From NCBI GenBank assembly GCA_001314865.1, contig LJZR01000002.1, forward strand, positions 186,001-250,000: DNA of 64,000 nucleotides. Direction: 5' to 3'. The stretch is from Phormidesmis priestleyi Ana. Lineage in GTDB: Bacteria; Cyanobacteriota; Cyanobacteriia; Phormidesmidales; Phormidesmidaceae. Positions 18,733 through 27,615 of this stretch are shown in pieces (the first letter of the stretch is position 1; the number at the start of each line of letters is the position of its first letter). A program made the position numbers and the translations under genes. A model generated the notes under the pieces. It was not told the DNA's origin. It saw only the letters and a program-made list of their open reading frames with translations, and did no database searches.

Positions 18733-19830
18733 ATGTTTATTTTGAACAGCTTTAAGTCTAAAGACAGTGTCAAGCGGTTCATCAAATGGGCGATTTGGGG
18801 GGCGACGCTCTTTTTTATTGCGCAAACGCTGATGGATAACTGGCCAGCAGTGAGGGCTATTGAGCTGACAGCTCAGAGCGGCTGGTGGCTGGCGATCGCC
18901 TGTTTTCTTTCTTTGGCGGCTCACGGTTGGGCTGGTTGGGTATGGCACTGGCTTTTACTCGCGTGGCGACTGCCGCTAGGAGGTCGGTGGGCCACGCGGG
19001 TGTACTTGTTTACTAATGTGGCGAAGTACTTACCGGGAAATATCTGGCATTTTTATGGGCGGGTGCGGGCGGTGCAGAGAGCTGGCGGGACGCTGGGGAA
19101 ATCGCTGGCGAGCGTTATTGCCGAGCCGCTGGTGATGGCGGTGGCGGCGGTTGGGTTGGGGGCGATCGCGAGTTTGTGCTTTTACTTAACCGACATCGAC
19201 AACTCAGTGAATCGCATTGGCAGCGGCCCTTTATGGACGCTGGGATTATTCGGCCTATGGCTAGTTGCGTTGCTGTTGTTACATCCGCGCTGGCTCAATC
19301 CTCAGCTGGCAAAAATGAGCCGGGTGAAACTCAATAAGCTCAAGCTCGGGCGGACAAAATCAGGAAAGACATCAGGAAAAACATCAGGAAAGACAATAGA
19401 TGTGAGCAGTACGGGCGAAGGCCAGCGCGAATCTACTTGCGAGTCTACTTTAGGCGCGATACCAGAGGCGCCGGAGGGGGGGCTCCAACTGAATCAATAT
19501 CCGTTGCTGCCGCTGTTGGGTGAAATGGGGTTTGTGCTGGGGCGATCGCTAGGATTTATTGCCACGGTCATGGCCATAACGCCGCTGAATGCTGCCGACT
19601 GGCCGCTGCTGATTTCTACTTTTAGCCTGGCCTGGGTGCTAGGCCTGATTGTGCCAGGGGCACCGGGTGGCATTGGCATATTTGAGGCGAGTGCGATTGT
19701 GCTACTAGGCGGCCAGTTTCCAGAAGGGGTTGTATTGGGCAGTGTGGCCTGCTACCGGCTAGTCAGTACCCTGGCAGAAGTGATAGGTGCTGCGATGGTG
19801 TGGCTAACAGGCGGGCTTCCAGAGCAGTAG
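18733..19830 (+). CDS. Lysylphosphatidylglycerol synthase/flippase-like membrane protein
   Basis: About 365 residues from the preferred ATG at 18733. The longest frame begins at a TTG inside a tandem array (18682) and is unlikely. It has seven or eight hydrophobic helices and motifs of the LPG-synthase transmembrane (UPF0104/YbhN-like) family: TNVAKYLPGNIWHFYGRV, a glycine-rich IVPGAPGGIGIFEASAIVLLGG section and a final helix with YRLVSTLAEVIGAA. The soluble aminoacyl-transfer domain is absent, so it is not a full MprF. Relatives are proposed lipid-linked substrate flippases or modifiers. The loop between helices carries a SGKT repeat from three 12-bp copies at 19360-19395. Confidence 0.75.
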   Translation: MFILNSFKSKDSVKRFIKWAIWGATLFFIAQTLMDNWPAVRAIELTAQSGWWLAIACFLSLAAHGWAGWVWHWLLLAWRLPLGGRWATRVYLFTNVAKYLPGNIWHFYGRVRAVQRAGGTLGKSLASVIAEPLVMAVAAVGLGAIASLCFYLTDIDNSVNRIGSGPLWTLGLFGLWLVALLLLHPRWLNPQLAKMSRVKLNKLKLGRTKSGKTSGKTSGKTIDVSSTGEGQRESTCESTLGAIPEAPEGGLQLNQYPLLPLLGEMGFVLGRSLGFIATVMAITPLNAADWPLLISTFSLAWVLGLIVPGAPGGIGIFEASAIVLLGGQFPEGVVLGSVACYRLVSTLAEVIGAAMVWLTGGLPEQ

Positions 19831-19899
19831 TGGTTTACTGTATTGGTCTACTATGAACGTGATTTGAGCGCGCGCGCCTTGGAGGGATTTGGGAAATAA

Positions 19900-21840
19900 A
19901 TGGCTACTTTAGGTGAGACGGGTTTGGGGCAGTCGGCTGCTTTTACTGGGAAAAGGCCTGGTCTTTTTGCGTCTAAATCGGTGGTGGGATGGCTGGTATT
20001 TTGGTTTGCGATCGCGCTTTTTATCCGCCTGATGAACCTCACGGCTAAGCCCGCCTGGATGGATGAAATTTCTACCGTCATGTTTAGCCTGGGTAACTCT
20101 TCACGGTTTATCCCAACCGATCAGGCGATTAGCCTAGATCAAATTTTGGTGGGCTTGCGTCTTAGACCCGATGCGAATTCTGCCGATGTTGTGAACTATT
20201 TGCTGAGTGAAAACAATCATCCACCCGCCTACTTTGTACTCGCCCAAGGGTGGATGAAGCTGGCTCAGGCGATAATTGGTGACCCTAAAGGCTATGCCTC
20301 TCTATGGGCAGCTAGGGCACTCCCGGCCTTGCTGGGTGCAGCGGCAGTGCCCGCTGCTTATTTTTTGAGCTGGCTGAGCTTTTACGACAGTCACCCGGCT
20401 TCTCGTGAATCTGCCTCTCGTGAATTTGATGAATCTAAATCTGCCTCTAGCGAATCGACCTCTCATCAATCGGTTCAGTCTGGCGCAGCGGCGACTGCCC
20501 AACCGCACCTCATTGGCCTGACTAGCGCCGCGCTCATGGCCGTTTCTCCCTTTAGCATTTTTCTCTCTCAAGAAGCGCGCCATTACACGTTGGCTATTTT
20601 GATGATTATGGCCTCGCTGTGTTGCTTTACGCTTGCCGTAAGGGCAGTGTGCGATCGCACCGCATTGGGCTGGTTGCTCATACTCGCCTGGGTCGTGATT
20701 AACACCCTGAGCATTGCCGTACATTACTTTTGTGGCATTGCGCTATGCGCCGAGGGCGGTGTGCTGCTGGTGATGTTAGTCCGTCAGTGCCTGAAATCGA
20801 GCAGCGCTTGGCGGCAAGCGCCCTGGCCTAAAATTTATGTTGCAGCAGTCGGCACCTTGGCGGGTGCTTGCATTTGGCTCCCTATTCTGTTGAACTTTTA
20901 CGGCAGTCCGCAAACAACCTACATCACCTCTGAGCAGGGCAGCTGGAAGTTTTGGATTGATCCGCTGGCTCAATCTGTGGTGGGCTGGCTATATGCCTTC
21001 TTTTCTCCGATCACGAATGGATTCGGCTGGCAAGGCATCACAATTATCGTCCTAACTTCTGTTTCATTACTGTTGCTATATGCACCCTGGCTATTGCGAC
21101 AGCTTAGGCTTGGCCTTCAATTTCAATGGACTCAGCCCAGCTTACGCCCAGGGCTATTAGCCATCGGCGGTTTTTTTGCGATGGCTAATCTTCTCTTCTT
21201 TCTCATTTGTTACGGCGTTGGATTTGATATTACTCGGGGGCACCGCTATAGCTTTGTTTATTTCCCGAGCATTATTATTTTGGCGGGAGCAGGCCTAGCG
21301 CCGTTTTGGCAAGGTTTCGCTCAGGTCAAGCTGCCGTTTATCAAGCAGTTTATTCGCGGACGCACTTTTGTTGCGACTGTTCTTTTCCTGGGGTTTCTAG
21401 GCACCCAAGTGATTGTGAACGACTTAAGCCATCTCAAGTTTTACAAGGCCAACCGCCTCGTTGATTTCATTCAGCAAAACTCTACTTTGCCTGTTGTGAT
21501 TGCTGTAGATTCAACCATCAGCGCGCAGCCTACTGTCATTGGCAACGAAATTGTTTCTGTTGCTTGGGAAGTAAAGCGACAGCTAGATGCAGACCCAACA
21601 AATCGTGAATGGGTGAGCGAGCCGCAGTTTGTGATCGCTGAAAGAAACTTAGTCACCAACAGCGACCCTCGAATTCAGCTCATTGAGAGTATAAAAGGAC
21701 TGCCTCGCCCGTTTGACCTATGGGTACTCAATATGGACCCGTCATTAGATAGTGAGCAGTGCTTACAGCCGTCTGATAACAGCGGTACGATGGGATCTCA
21801 TCGCTACACTCACTACATCTGCAAGCAGCTCTCTTCCTAA
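19900..21840 (+). CDS. GT39-like polytopic glycosyltransferase
   Basis: 646 residues, about eleven to thirteen hydrophobic helices. The early WMDEISTVMFSLG motif (about 47-59), with Asp-Glu in the first extracytoplasmic loop, is where ArnT/PMT-type GT-C enzymes hold the catalytic acid. A short C-terminal soluble region closes the protein. Such enzymes use polyprenyl-phosphate sugars on the outer face of the membrane. A Ser/Glu-rich loop at about 165-195 (SRESASREFDESKSASSES-like) is low-complexity. It lies 69 bp after the flippase-like gene on the same strand, suggesting a pair. The acceptor is unknown. Confidence 0.72.
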   Translation: MATLGETGLGQSAAFTGKRPGLFASKSVVGWLVFWFAIALFIRLMNLTAKPAWMDEISTVMFSLGNSSRFIPTDQAISLDQILVGLRLRPDANSADVVNYLLSENNHPPAYFVLAQGWMKLAQAIIGDPKGYASLWAARALPALLGAAAVPAAYFLSWLSFYDSHPASRESASREFDESKSASSESTSHQSVQSGAAATAQPHLIGLTSAALMAVSPFSIFLSQEARHYTLAILMIMASLCCFTLAVRAVCDRTALGWLLILAWVVINTLSIAVHYFCGIALCAEGGVLLVMLVRQCLKSSSAWRQAPWPKIYVAAVGTLAGACIWLPILLNFYGSPQTTYITSEQGSWKFWIDPLAQSVVGWLYAFFSPITNGFGWQGITIIVLTSVSLLLLYAPWLLRQLRLGLQFQWTQPSLRPGLLAIGGFFAMANLLFFLICYGVGFDITRGHRYSFVYFPSIIILAGAGLAPFWQGFAQVKLPFIKQFIRGRTFVATVLFLGFLGTQVIVNDLSHLKFYKANRLVDFIQQNSTLPVVIAVDSTISAQPTVIGNEIVSVAWEVKRQLDADPTNREWVSEPQFVIAERNLVTNSDPRIQLIESIKGLPRPFDLWVLNMDPSLDSEQCLQPSDNSGTMGSHRYTHYICKQLSS

Positions 21841-21992
21841 TGAAGGGCTACGCATAAACTTCTCAATCGTTTCAATCGTTGTGATCCAAGTCTGACAAGA
21901 TGTGTAATATAAGAAGGTGGACTGTATAGGTCGGACATCGTGTCTTAATAGACTTACAGACAGACTTAACAAAAGGGTTATGTAGAAGGGTT

Positions 21993-22430
21993 ATGAGTTT
22001 AGCGATTCTTCATAAAAGAGGCTTCACCAACGCGACGATTGGTAGCGCAGAATTTTTTAACCAGGAATCGAAAGAGGCCATAAGAAGCGTTACAAGTGGC
22101 GGTTTTCTAGGCGGTATAACGAGTGATATAAGAGCAGTATCCGCTTCGCCAACCGCCGTTAAACAACGCGCGAGTAGTGTCGTAAAAGAGAAGTACCCCA
22201 ACTATAAAATTATTGTGCTCAATGACGATCACAACACGTTTGAGCATGTGGTTAAAACGCTGACAACCTATATTCCAGGTGTTAGCAGCGATCAAGCCTG
22301 GGATCTGGCTGACAAAATTCATAACGAAGGGCAGGCGATTGTTTGGACAGGCCCGTTAGAGCAAGCTGAGCTGTATCACTCCCAGCTTATTCGAGCTGGG
22401 CTAACGATGGCTCCGCTAGAGAAGGCGTAA
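21993..22430 (+). CDS. clpS: ATP-dependent Clp protease adaptor ClpS
   Basis: 145 residues; the ClpS core occupies about 68-145. It has NYKIIVLNDDHNTFEHVVKTL (the NDD/NTFEHV substrate pocket region, in two parts), IPGVSSDQAWDLADKIHNEG and GPLEQAELYHSQLIRAGLTMAPLE. ClpS delivers N-degron substrates to the Clp AAA+ partner in the cytosol. Most ClpS proteins have only 10-30 residues before the core; here the ATG at 21993 gives about 67. No good internal ATG is available, but GTG or TTG starts could shorten it. The stop codon lies inside a 15-bp tandem array. Confidence 0.9.
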   Translation: MSLAILHKRGFTNATIGSAEFFNQESKEAIRSVTSGGFLGGITSDIRAVSASPTAVKQRASSVVKEKYPNYKIIVLNDDHNTFEHVVKTLTTYIPGVSSDQAWDLADKIHNEGQAIVWTGPLEQAELYHSQLIRAGLTMAPLEKA

Positions 22431-22475
22431 CTAGAGAAGGCGTAGCTAGAGAAGGCGTAGCTAGAGAAGGCAAAC
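22416..22475. repeat. 15-bp tandem array spanning the clpS stop, x 4
   Basis: CTAGAGAAGGCGTAA (22416-22430) contains the last four codons and TAA stop of clpS. Two further copies (22431-22460) keep an in-frame stop as TAG, and a fourth is degraded. Confidence 0.95.
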
Positions 22476-22598
22476 CAGTCCCCACTCTTTAAAATCAGTC
22501 TTCCTTTTCCAAACCAACCCATCTCGATTGCGCTACCTACGCCACAGACGATACAGTTTGTAGCAAGTTAGCCTATCGCCAGAGCCACGGGGGAAAAT

Positions 22599-22913
22599 GT
22601 GGGAAAGAGAAAGTCGAAAGGCAAGAAGGGCCCGGCGACAGGGCGAGTTGTAATTACTCACTCTACTTATGTGCCTGGGTTGATTGAGCTATTAGAGAAG
22701 CTGGTAGCCTATCCCGAAATTCAGACGATTACGCCTGCGGTGATTTCGAGAGCAAAATCTAATTCGCCCCAGATGCGGCTGAAGGTATCTGTGCCGATTA
22801 CGGGCGGACACAAGCTCATTGCGCGTAAGGGGAAGTCGGCCCAAGAGGTGTTTGTCATCACCCAGTGGACTAAAGAAGAACTAGAGAGTGCGATCGCTCA
22901 CATCCTCTCCTAA
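22599..22913 (+). CDS. DUF2103 family protein
   Basis: 104 residues starting at GTG 22599. The ATG two bases upstream is out of frame and stops quickly. A basic N-terminus (GKRKSKGKKGPATGR) is followed by the compact DUF2103 pattern: VVITHSTYVPGLIELLEKL, ITPAVISRAKS, LKVSVPITGGHKLIARKGKSAQEVFVIT (in parts) and a C-terminal helix. The family is small, soluble and mainly cyanobacterial; function unknown, although the basic character could suit nucleic-acid binding. It is convergent with the next gene, with only 3 bp between stops. Confidence 0.82.
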   Translation: MGKRKSKGKKGPATGRVVITHSTYVPGLIELLEKLVAYPEIQTITPAVISRAKSNSPQMRLKVSVPITGGHKLIARKGKSAQEVFVITQWTKEELESAIAHILS

Positions 22914-22916
22914 CCG

Positions 22917-24827
22917 CTAGGCTGCCTTAGAAAACTGAGGTGCCAAGGGCTCTATTCGCCGTCGCCGAGAAAGTGCTAATGAGGCTGCGACTATACCAAA
23001 CCCTAGCACCGCCGCAGGCTCAGGCACAGATTCAGCCTCATTGCCCTGCTGATTGGCCAGCTGAAGGTCAATTGGTAAAGCGACTGGCGGCGTAAACCGA
23101 GGCGGGGTCACCCCTTCGCTGCTAGCAGGCGGCTGAATAGTTGGTGTGGAGGCATCGGAACGAGCGATTACCTTGCTAAAGGCGGGTAGCGTGATCGTTG
23201 ACCCCCCTGCCACCAGATCTAAGACAATCTCAAGATCGTCGTCGCTCATGACTGTTGCCCAAGGATCGCCCACGAAGGTAAGTACTTCCCACAGTTTGCC
23301 AGCGGGTAAGTCTAGCAGCTCATCTATTTCAGTCGCGTTAATGGCTGAGATTGCGTCGCCATCAGTGTTTTCTACTCGCCAAGCGATAGAGGCATCGCCG
23401 CTGTGTAGCAAAGTCGCTGTACCTTCGGTAAAAACATCAGCACTTTTGCCCAGTACTAGGCCCGTCGCCGTTTTAGAAAAAGCCAGATCAGGGTCAGTCA
23501 CAAAGGGTAAGTCTTCAATGCCTCGGGTGCTCGGGTCAATGGCGATGCCTTTTTCGTTTACGATGGCTTGCCACTGAGCATTACCTGTGAGCATATGCGT
23601 GCAAGAGAGCTGCGTACGCGAGTCCTTCAAGAACTCATGCCCGTGCATATCTACCATGAGGGCACCGACCCAGGTGTTCCCTAGTACGACCACGTCCGAT
23701 TCAATAATGTTGTGCTCGGTGACCCAAATTTCTTTGTTTTGTACGCCTACTGAGTTAATCCCCGGATCAGCCAGTATGCTACGAAGTGTGCTCATGCCGC
23801 TGCGGGCAATTTCACCTGCCCTAGCCGGATCGGCGATCGCGGCATCCGCTTTGGTTAGGTTGAGGTCTGCGCCGTTGTAATAAGGATGAATCGTAAAGGC
23901 ATCGACTGCATCCATCGCGCTGCGACCGTCGGGGCCAATTGGCACCTGAAGCTCTGCCATCCAATTACTAATGCGAGGCGATGGATTATTGATATCGGCT
24001 GCGCCCGTAATGGCAATTTGAACACCTGGAATAGCCGCTCGGATGGTATCGGCCCACCGTTTGGCCTCTGCTGCATAGGCAGAAAATGTGAGCGGCCCAT
24101 TGGCAGGTTGATTGGGTGTTGGGTAGCCGCCGACCTGTGGCAACAAACTATCGTCTTTGTCCTCTCGTTCGTAGTTACCCACCTCATTGCTGGGTGTGTT
24201 GAATCCACCTCTAAAATAGAGTTCATTACCGAGCTCTACGCGTGATATCGGTATGCCTTTTGCCATAGCCTGCTGCAAATGGGCAAGCTCTTTTTCTAAA
24301 AAAGAGGTGTTCATATTCATCTCCCAAACGGCCTCTGCATTAGCTGCTGTCACAAAGGTTTTGACATTTTTTATCGTGGCGTTGGTGGTGTATTGATACC
24401 TAACGCTATCGGGCAAATTTTGAGGTAAAAAGAATGGAAAGATATTAGGCCGACGCGTATTGAAAACTGGACTGTTTGGAATAGAGAAATCGTGCCAGGA
24501 AACAATTCCACCTGCGTTGCCATAATCGGTCTCTTCAAGGTTACCAGCACTATTGACAAAGGTATGATTTCCCCATGTCCAATAGTTAGCGGTGTCGCCA
24601 CCGGGTAGCCGCAGTGACTGGCCGCCAACAGACTTTGCTGCCTGTCCAAATGCAGATAGATCAATATTGTTCCAATTTTCGACAGCAACTGCGTCAGTGT
24701 TGTAGCAGCTGTAGTTGTTGGGTATGGCACGGATTGTTTGGGCACTGGCGGCTTCTTGCAGCGTCATACTAGCCGCGAGCATACCTGCGCAAATTCTGTA
24801 AGAGTGGCGAAGGGTCGTCACAGTCAT
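22917..24827 (-). CDS. PEP-CTERM protein with a GH clan-A-like catalytic domain
   Basis: 636 residues. N-terminal signal peptide (about 1-29, ending AASAQ). The central region (about 35-470) looks like a TIM-barrel glycosidase of clan GH-A: SLRLPGGDTANYW near 71-83, RVELGNELYF with Glu202 after Asn (usual acid/base position), FTIHPYYNG (311-319) and KEIWVTEHN with Glu371 (usual nucleophile position). This resembles GH39/51/79-type enzymes, but the exact family is not assigned. A beta-rich domain follows (about 470-560). The C-terminus is a textbook PEP-CTERM tag: VPEP (601-604), a short transmembrane helix and RRRR (622-625), normally cleaved by an exosortase. It is probably an exported enzyme or binding protein acting on surface polysaccharide. 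Confidence 0.8.
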   Translation of the reverse strand: MTVTTLRHSYRICAGMLAASMTLQEAASAQTIRAIPNNYSCYNTDAVAVENWNNIDLSAFGQAAKSVGGQSLRLPGGDTANYWTWGNHTFVNSAGNLEETDYGNAGGIVSWHDFSIPNSPVFNTRRPNIFPFFLPQNLPDSVRYQYTTNATIKNVKTFVTAANAEAVWEMNMNTSFLEKELAHLQQAMAKGIPISRVELGNELYFRGGFNTPSNEVGNYEREDKDDSLLPQVGGYPTPNQPANGPLTFSAYAAEAKRWADTIRAAIPGVQIAITGAADINNPSPRISNWMAELQVPIGPDGRSAMDAVDAFTIHPYYNGADLNLTKADAAIADPARAGEIARSGMSTLRSILADPGINSVGVQNKEIWVTEHNIIESDVVVLGNTWVGALMVDMHGHEFLKDSRTQLSCTHMLTGNAQWQAIVNEKGIAIDPSTRGIEDLPFVTDPDLAFSKTATGLVLGKSADVFTEGTATLLHSGDASIAWRVENTDGDAISAINATEIDELLDLPAGKLWEVLTFVGDPWATVMSDDDLEIVLDLVAGGSTITLPAFSKVIARSDASTPTIQPPASSEGVTPPRFTPPVALPIDLQLANQQGNEAESVPEPAAVLGFGIVAASLALSRRRRIEPLAPQFSKAA

Positions 24828-25421
24828 GCCTTTAAAAATTCCTTAACAAATATGAGGGTATATAGGGACGTAATAGATATAGAAGTGAGAATAGAAATGA
24901 GAGAGGAGAATCCATCACATCTGCTAAAGGACGCGATAGTTAGCGCTATTCAAAATAGGCAAAAATAGGGTGTGTATGTATTGCCATAAGACGGCGATCG
25001 CACGGCTTTTTTCCATGAAAAAATTTGCCTGCTTTATCGCAACGCTACTCACATGAGGCTACTCATATGAGGCTGCATAAGGCTATTGGATAATAATGCG
25101 CTTGGTAGTAAGGCTGCACAAAACCGACTGCCAATCTAAAGAGTTAGCTGGCAGCAAAAGGGTTGAACGAGGGTATTTGATCCCCGGATGTTCACCCTGC
25201 TATTCAATAATTCTTAGTTAATCAGTATTCACTGGGATTGCGTATTAACTGGGAAGTGAATTTATAAGAGCTTTATCTAGCTGTATAGATGTTCCTTAAA
25301 AGCTCGGTTTTTTCCTTATTTTATAAATAGCTAAATGGGTAAAAAATGATACAAATTTTGTTAGAAAATGACTATGTTTTGAAGGCTTTGAAGGTTTTGA
25401 AAACTTTGAAGGTTTTGACGA
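24828..25421. other. Intergenic region with two small tandem arrays
   Basis: About 590 bp. GCTACTCACATGAG / GCTACTCATATGAG are two 14-bp copies at 25044-25071. A 9-bp unit TTTGAAGGY repeats four to five times at 25378-25420, ending at the stop of the next minus-strand gene. A 76-codon plus-strand frame at 24738-24968 overlaps the signal peptide of the PEP-CTERM gene and looks accidental. No RNA gene was recognised. Confidence 0.6.
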
Positions 25422-25829
25422 TTACAGCAACTGACGCATTGCCAGCCAGTCTTCAGACTTCACCAGCCATGGCGCTACGGCGACTTTTATGGTGATGCCA
25501 GCATTGTCGATATAAATTCGACGGCTGTCTGCTTTTACAACATCCCAAGATTCAAAGCTATAGCGCTTGGTCACTGTGCCGAGCAGATTGTATACCGTGA
25601 GCTGACGGGGCTCTAGTAAAAAGTAAGGGCGCTTGAGGCAGTAAATGCCAAAGGCTAGAACAGACACAAACAACAGCGCGCCTAACAAGGCTTGCGCTGC
25701 CATGCTTTGAGTGTTAAAAGCGAGCCAAAGGCTTATTAAGAAGCCGGTGCCGCCGCCCACCAGGAAAAAGAGACCCGGTGTAATTTTGTAGTAGGCCGTC
25801 AAACAAGTTTTAACGCGGTTGGATTGCAT
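25422..25829 (-). CDS. Small membrane protein with a PH-like C-terminus
   Basis: 135 residues. Two hydrophobic helices (about 17-37 and 42-62) are followed by a short beta-rich segment (YFLLEPRQLTVYNLLGTVTKRY...SRRIYIDNAGITIKV) that resembles the PH-like fold of small bacterial membrane proteins. No catalytic residues are seen. It lies between the pseudokinase-VanY gene and the PEP-CTERM gene on the same strand, but the gaps are too large to argue for an operon. Function unknown. Confidence 0.6.
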   Translation of the reverse strand: MQSNRVKTCLTAYYKITPGLFFLVGGGTGFLISLWLAFNTQSMAAQALLGALLFVSVLAFGIYCLKRPYFLLEPRQLTVYNLLGTVTKRYSFESWDVVKADSRRIYIDNAGITIKVAVAPWLVKSEDWLAMRQLL

Positions 25830-25954
25830 GAATAGTAGGGTGACGACACCCGAAGGTCTGAAGGTAGGAGCCGGTAGTCAGGAATTTTTTAATCGCTAGG
25901 GCTTAATATTTAGTCGTCCTATACAGCTACTTTGTTCTCTGCTGACCCACAATT

Positions 25955-25991
25955 ATGATTTCTAATATGATTTCTAATATAGTTTCCTAAT
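25955..25991. repeat. 12-13-bp tandem array x 3
   Basis: ATGATTTCTAAT twice, then ATAGTTTCCTAAT. It lies in the 25830-26079 gap; nothing else is visible there. Confidence 0.85.
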
Positions 25992-26079
25992 ATATTGATT
26001 TAAACGATTACAGCAGTGCTTGCATGGAGAATATCACTGAAGTATCTACTTTTTTTAATATTTTTTAAAAAGGGTAGCC

Positions 26080-27615
26080 CTATAGACCAAACACCTTTTG
26101 GCTGGCTTCGTCGCCTACGTATCGCCAGTGCCAGGGCTCGCTAAAAAAGCTGCCTAGTTGCCTGTCTTTTTCTAGGGACAGTTCAAATCCGTACTGCTGA
26201 GCATTTTGCCTGAGCCATTTAAATTCCTCGGAGTTAGCAAATTCTCGCTGCTGATCTTGCTCGGTTTTTTGGCCACCAATGTCAAGGGCGTAGCCGGTTT
26301 TATAGTCAGTGTTGGCGTTGTTTTCCTGACTGTGGCCTGCCAGTGGAAATAGCTGAATGTCTTCAGCCATGGCCGCAGCGAACATTTGCCAAAAGGCGTT
26401 TGCGGCGGCGGGCTGGAGCAAAATGCTGCCGTCTGCGAGTAAGGGGACTAAGTCTTTGGGATCAGCCGTTGTGTAGGTGCGGTTGGGTAGTCGGAATCGC
26501 TGAAAGCTAGTAGGAAACTGGCTAAGGCGATATTCGCCCCATTGATAGGTTTTAACCCCTATGCCCAAGGCGAGGACGGTCGCCAAGCTGCCGATCATTA
26601 GCTTGGGTAGGTATGGGTTGGCTAGTTGTCCAGCATTTCGGCTGGTTGGCCTGGCTTTAGCTAGGCCGGTTTTAGAGATGCCATCGGTGGTGAGCGTGGT
26701 CCCTGTTTTTTGTCTAGGTGCAGCGACGACTGTCGGTATGCGGCTGTCGTTGGCTACTCGGGTGCGATCGCTTTGTACTTTAAAGGTTTCTAGGGCTTCT
26801 TTGGCATTGGGGAAGCGATCGCGCCAGTCCTGCCGTACGAGCCGATCAATAAACTCACCCAAATGAATACTCACCTGTGCTTGGTCTCGCCACTTCAAGC
26901 CGACCTGCGCTTCGTATGCAAAGTTATGGTGGCGCTGCCCGGTGAGCGCTTCAATGGCAATGAGGCCAAGCGCATACAGATCCGTCGCGGGTGGCGCTTT
27001 AAACGAGCCGTGGGATAAAGCTTTAAGCTGTTCGGGCGCGCTATAAGCTGAAGGGCCAACGGGAATAGAACTGCCCAAACTACCATCTGTGGCGACTTTG
27101 CTCCTGGCTATTTTAGAGAGTTCTCCAAACTGGGTGACAAATATTTGGCCATCTCTCGCTTCGCGAATCAGGTGCTGGGGATGCAGGTTTTGATGCACGA
27201 GCCCTTGTTCATGTGCAAATGTCAGGGCGATGAGGACATCTTTAATCAGTTTATTGACATAGCTTTCGCTAAGCAGTTTGGGCGGTTTAATTTCTTCGCT
27301 GAGCGGATGGCCCGCAATATAGTCCTGAATAAGATAAAAAGTGCCTAGCGGTTCGGTTTCCTCTGCTGAGGTGTTTGCTTGGTGAAAAAAGGCCAAGACT
27401 CTTGGAATTTGAGGATGACGGCCTAAACGCTCTAGCAGCTGCGCTTCGCGCTCTAGGCGATGGCGAATTTCGCGCTGATGGTACGGAATGGCTGTGACAA
27501 GGCAGTGGGGCCGATGGGTGTAGCGGCGATCGCACCCCAAATACACTGTGCTGAAGTCGGTACAGCTCAGCTGCGATTCGATCTCAAAGCGGTTTTCAAG
27601 AATCTGAGTAGGCAT
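26080..27615 (-). CDS. Pseudokinase-transmembrane-VanY-like fusion, both domains degenerate
   Basis: 511 residues from the ATG at 27615 (PTQILENRFEIESQL); an upstream in-frame TTG adds 25 residues and is less likely. Residues about 5-285 have the Ser/Thr kinase fold, but the glycine loop reads SCTDFSTVY, the VAIK position reads VTAIP, HRDLKPxN reads HQNLHPQHL (141-149) and DFG reads QFG (162-164). The SAPEQ segment is kept. After a Ser/Thr-rich linker, a single transmembrane helix (about 338-355) leads to a VanY/M15-type D-Ala-D-Ala peptidase region (about 390-511). EPWHWRYVG (493-501) is kept, but the SxHxxGxAxD zinc motif reads TDYKTGYALD with no His. It may be a peptidoglycan-sensing or scaffold protein; loss of activity is inferred. 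Confidence 0.8.
   Translation of the reverse strand: MPTQILENRFEIESQLSCTDFSTVYLGCDRRYTHRPHCLVTAIPYHQREIRHRLEREAQLLERLGRHPQIPRVLAFFHQANTSAEETEPLGTFYLIQDYIAGHPLSEEIKPPKLLSESYVNKLIKDVLIALTFAHEQGLVHQNLHPQHLIREARDGQIFVTQFGELSKIARSKVATDGSLGSSIPVGPSAYSAPEQLKALSHGSFKAPPATDLYALGLIAIEALTGQRHHNFAYEAQVGLKWRDQAQVSIHLGEFIDRLVRQDWRDRFPNAKEALETFKVQSDRTRVANDSRIPTVVAAPRQKTGTTLTTDGISKTGLAKARPTSRNAGQLANPYLPKLMIGSLATVLALGIGVKTYQWGEYRLSQFPTSFQRFRLPNRTYTTADPKDLVPLLADGSILLQPAAANAFWQMFAAAMAEDIQLFPLAGHSQENNANTDYKTGYALDIGGQKTEQDQQREFANSEEFKWLRQNAQQYGFELSLEKDRQLGSFFSEPWHWRYVGDEASQKVFGL

Noticed and set aside
24738-24968. 76-codon plus-strand frame opposite the PEP-CTERM gene start
   Set aside because: It covers the signal peptide region antisense and extends into AT-rich intergenic DNA; no ribosome site or family pattern.
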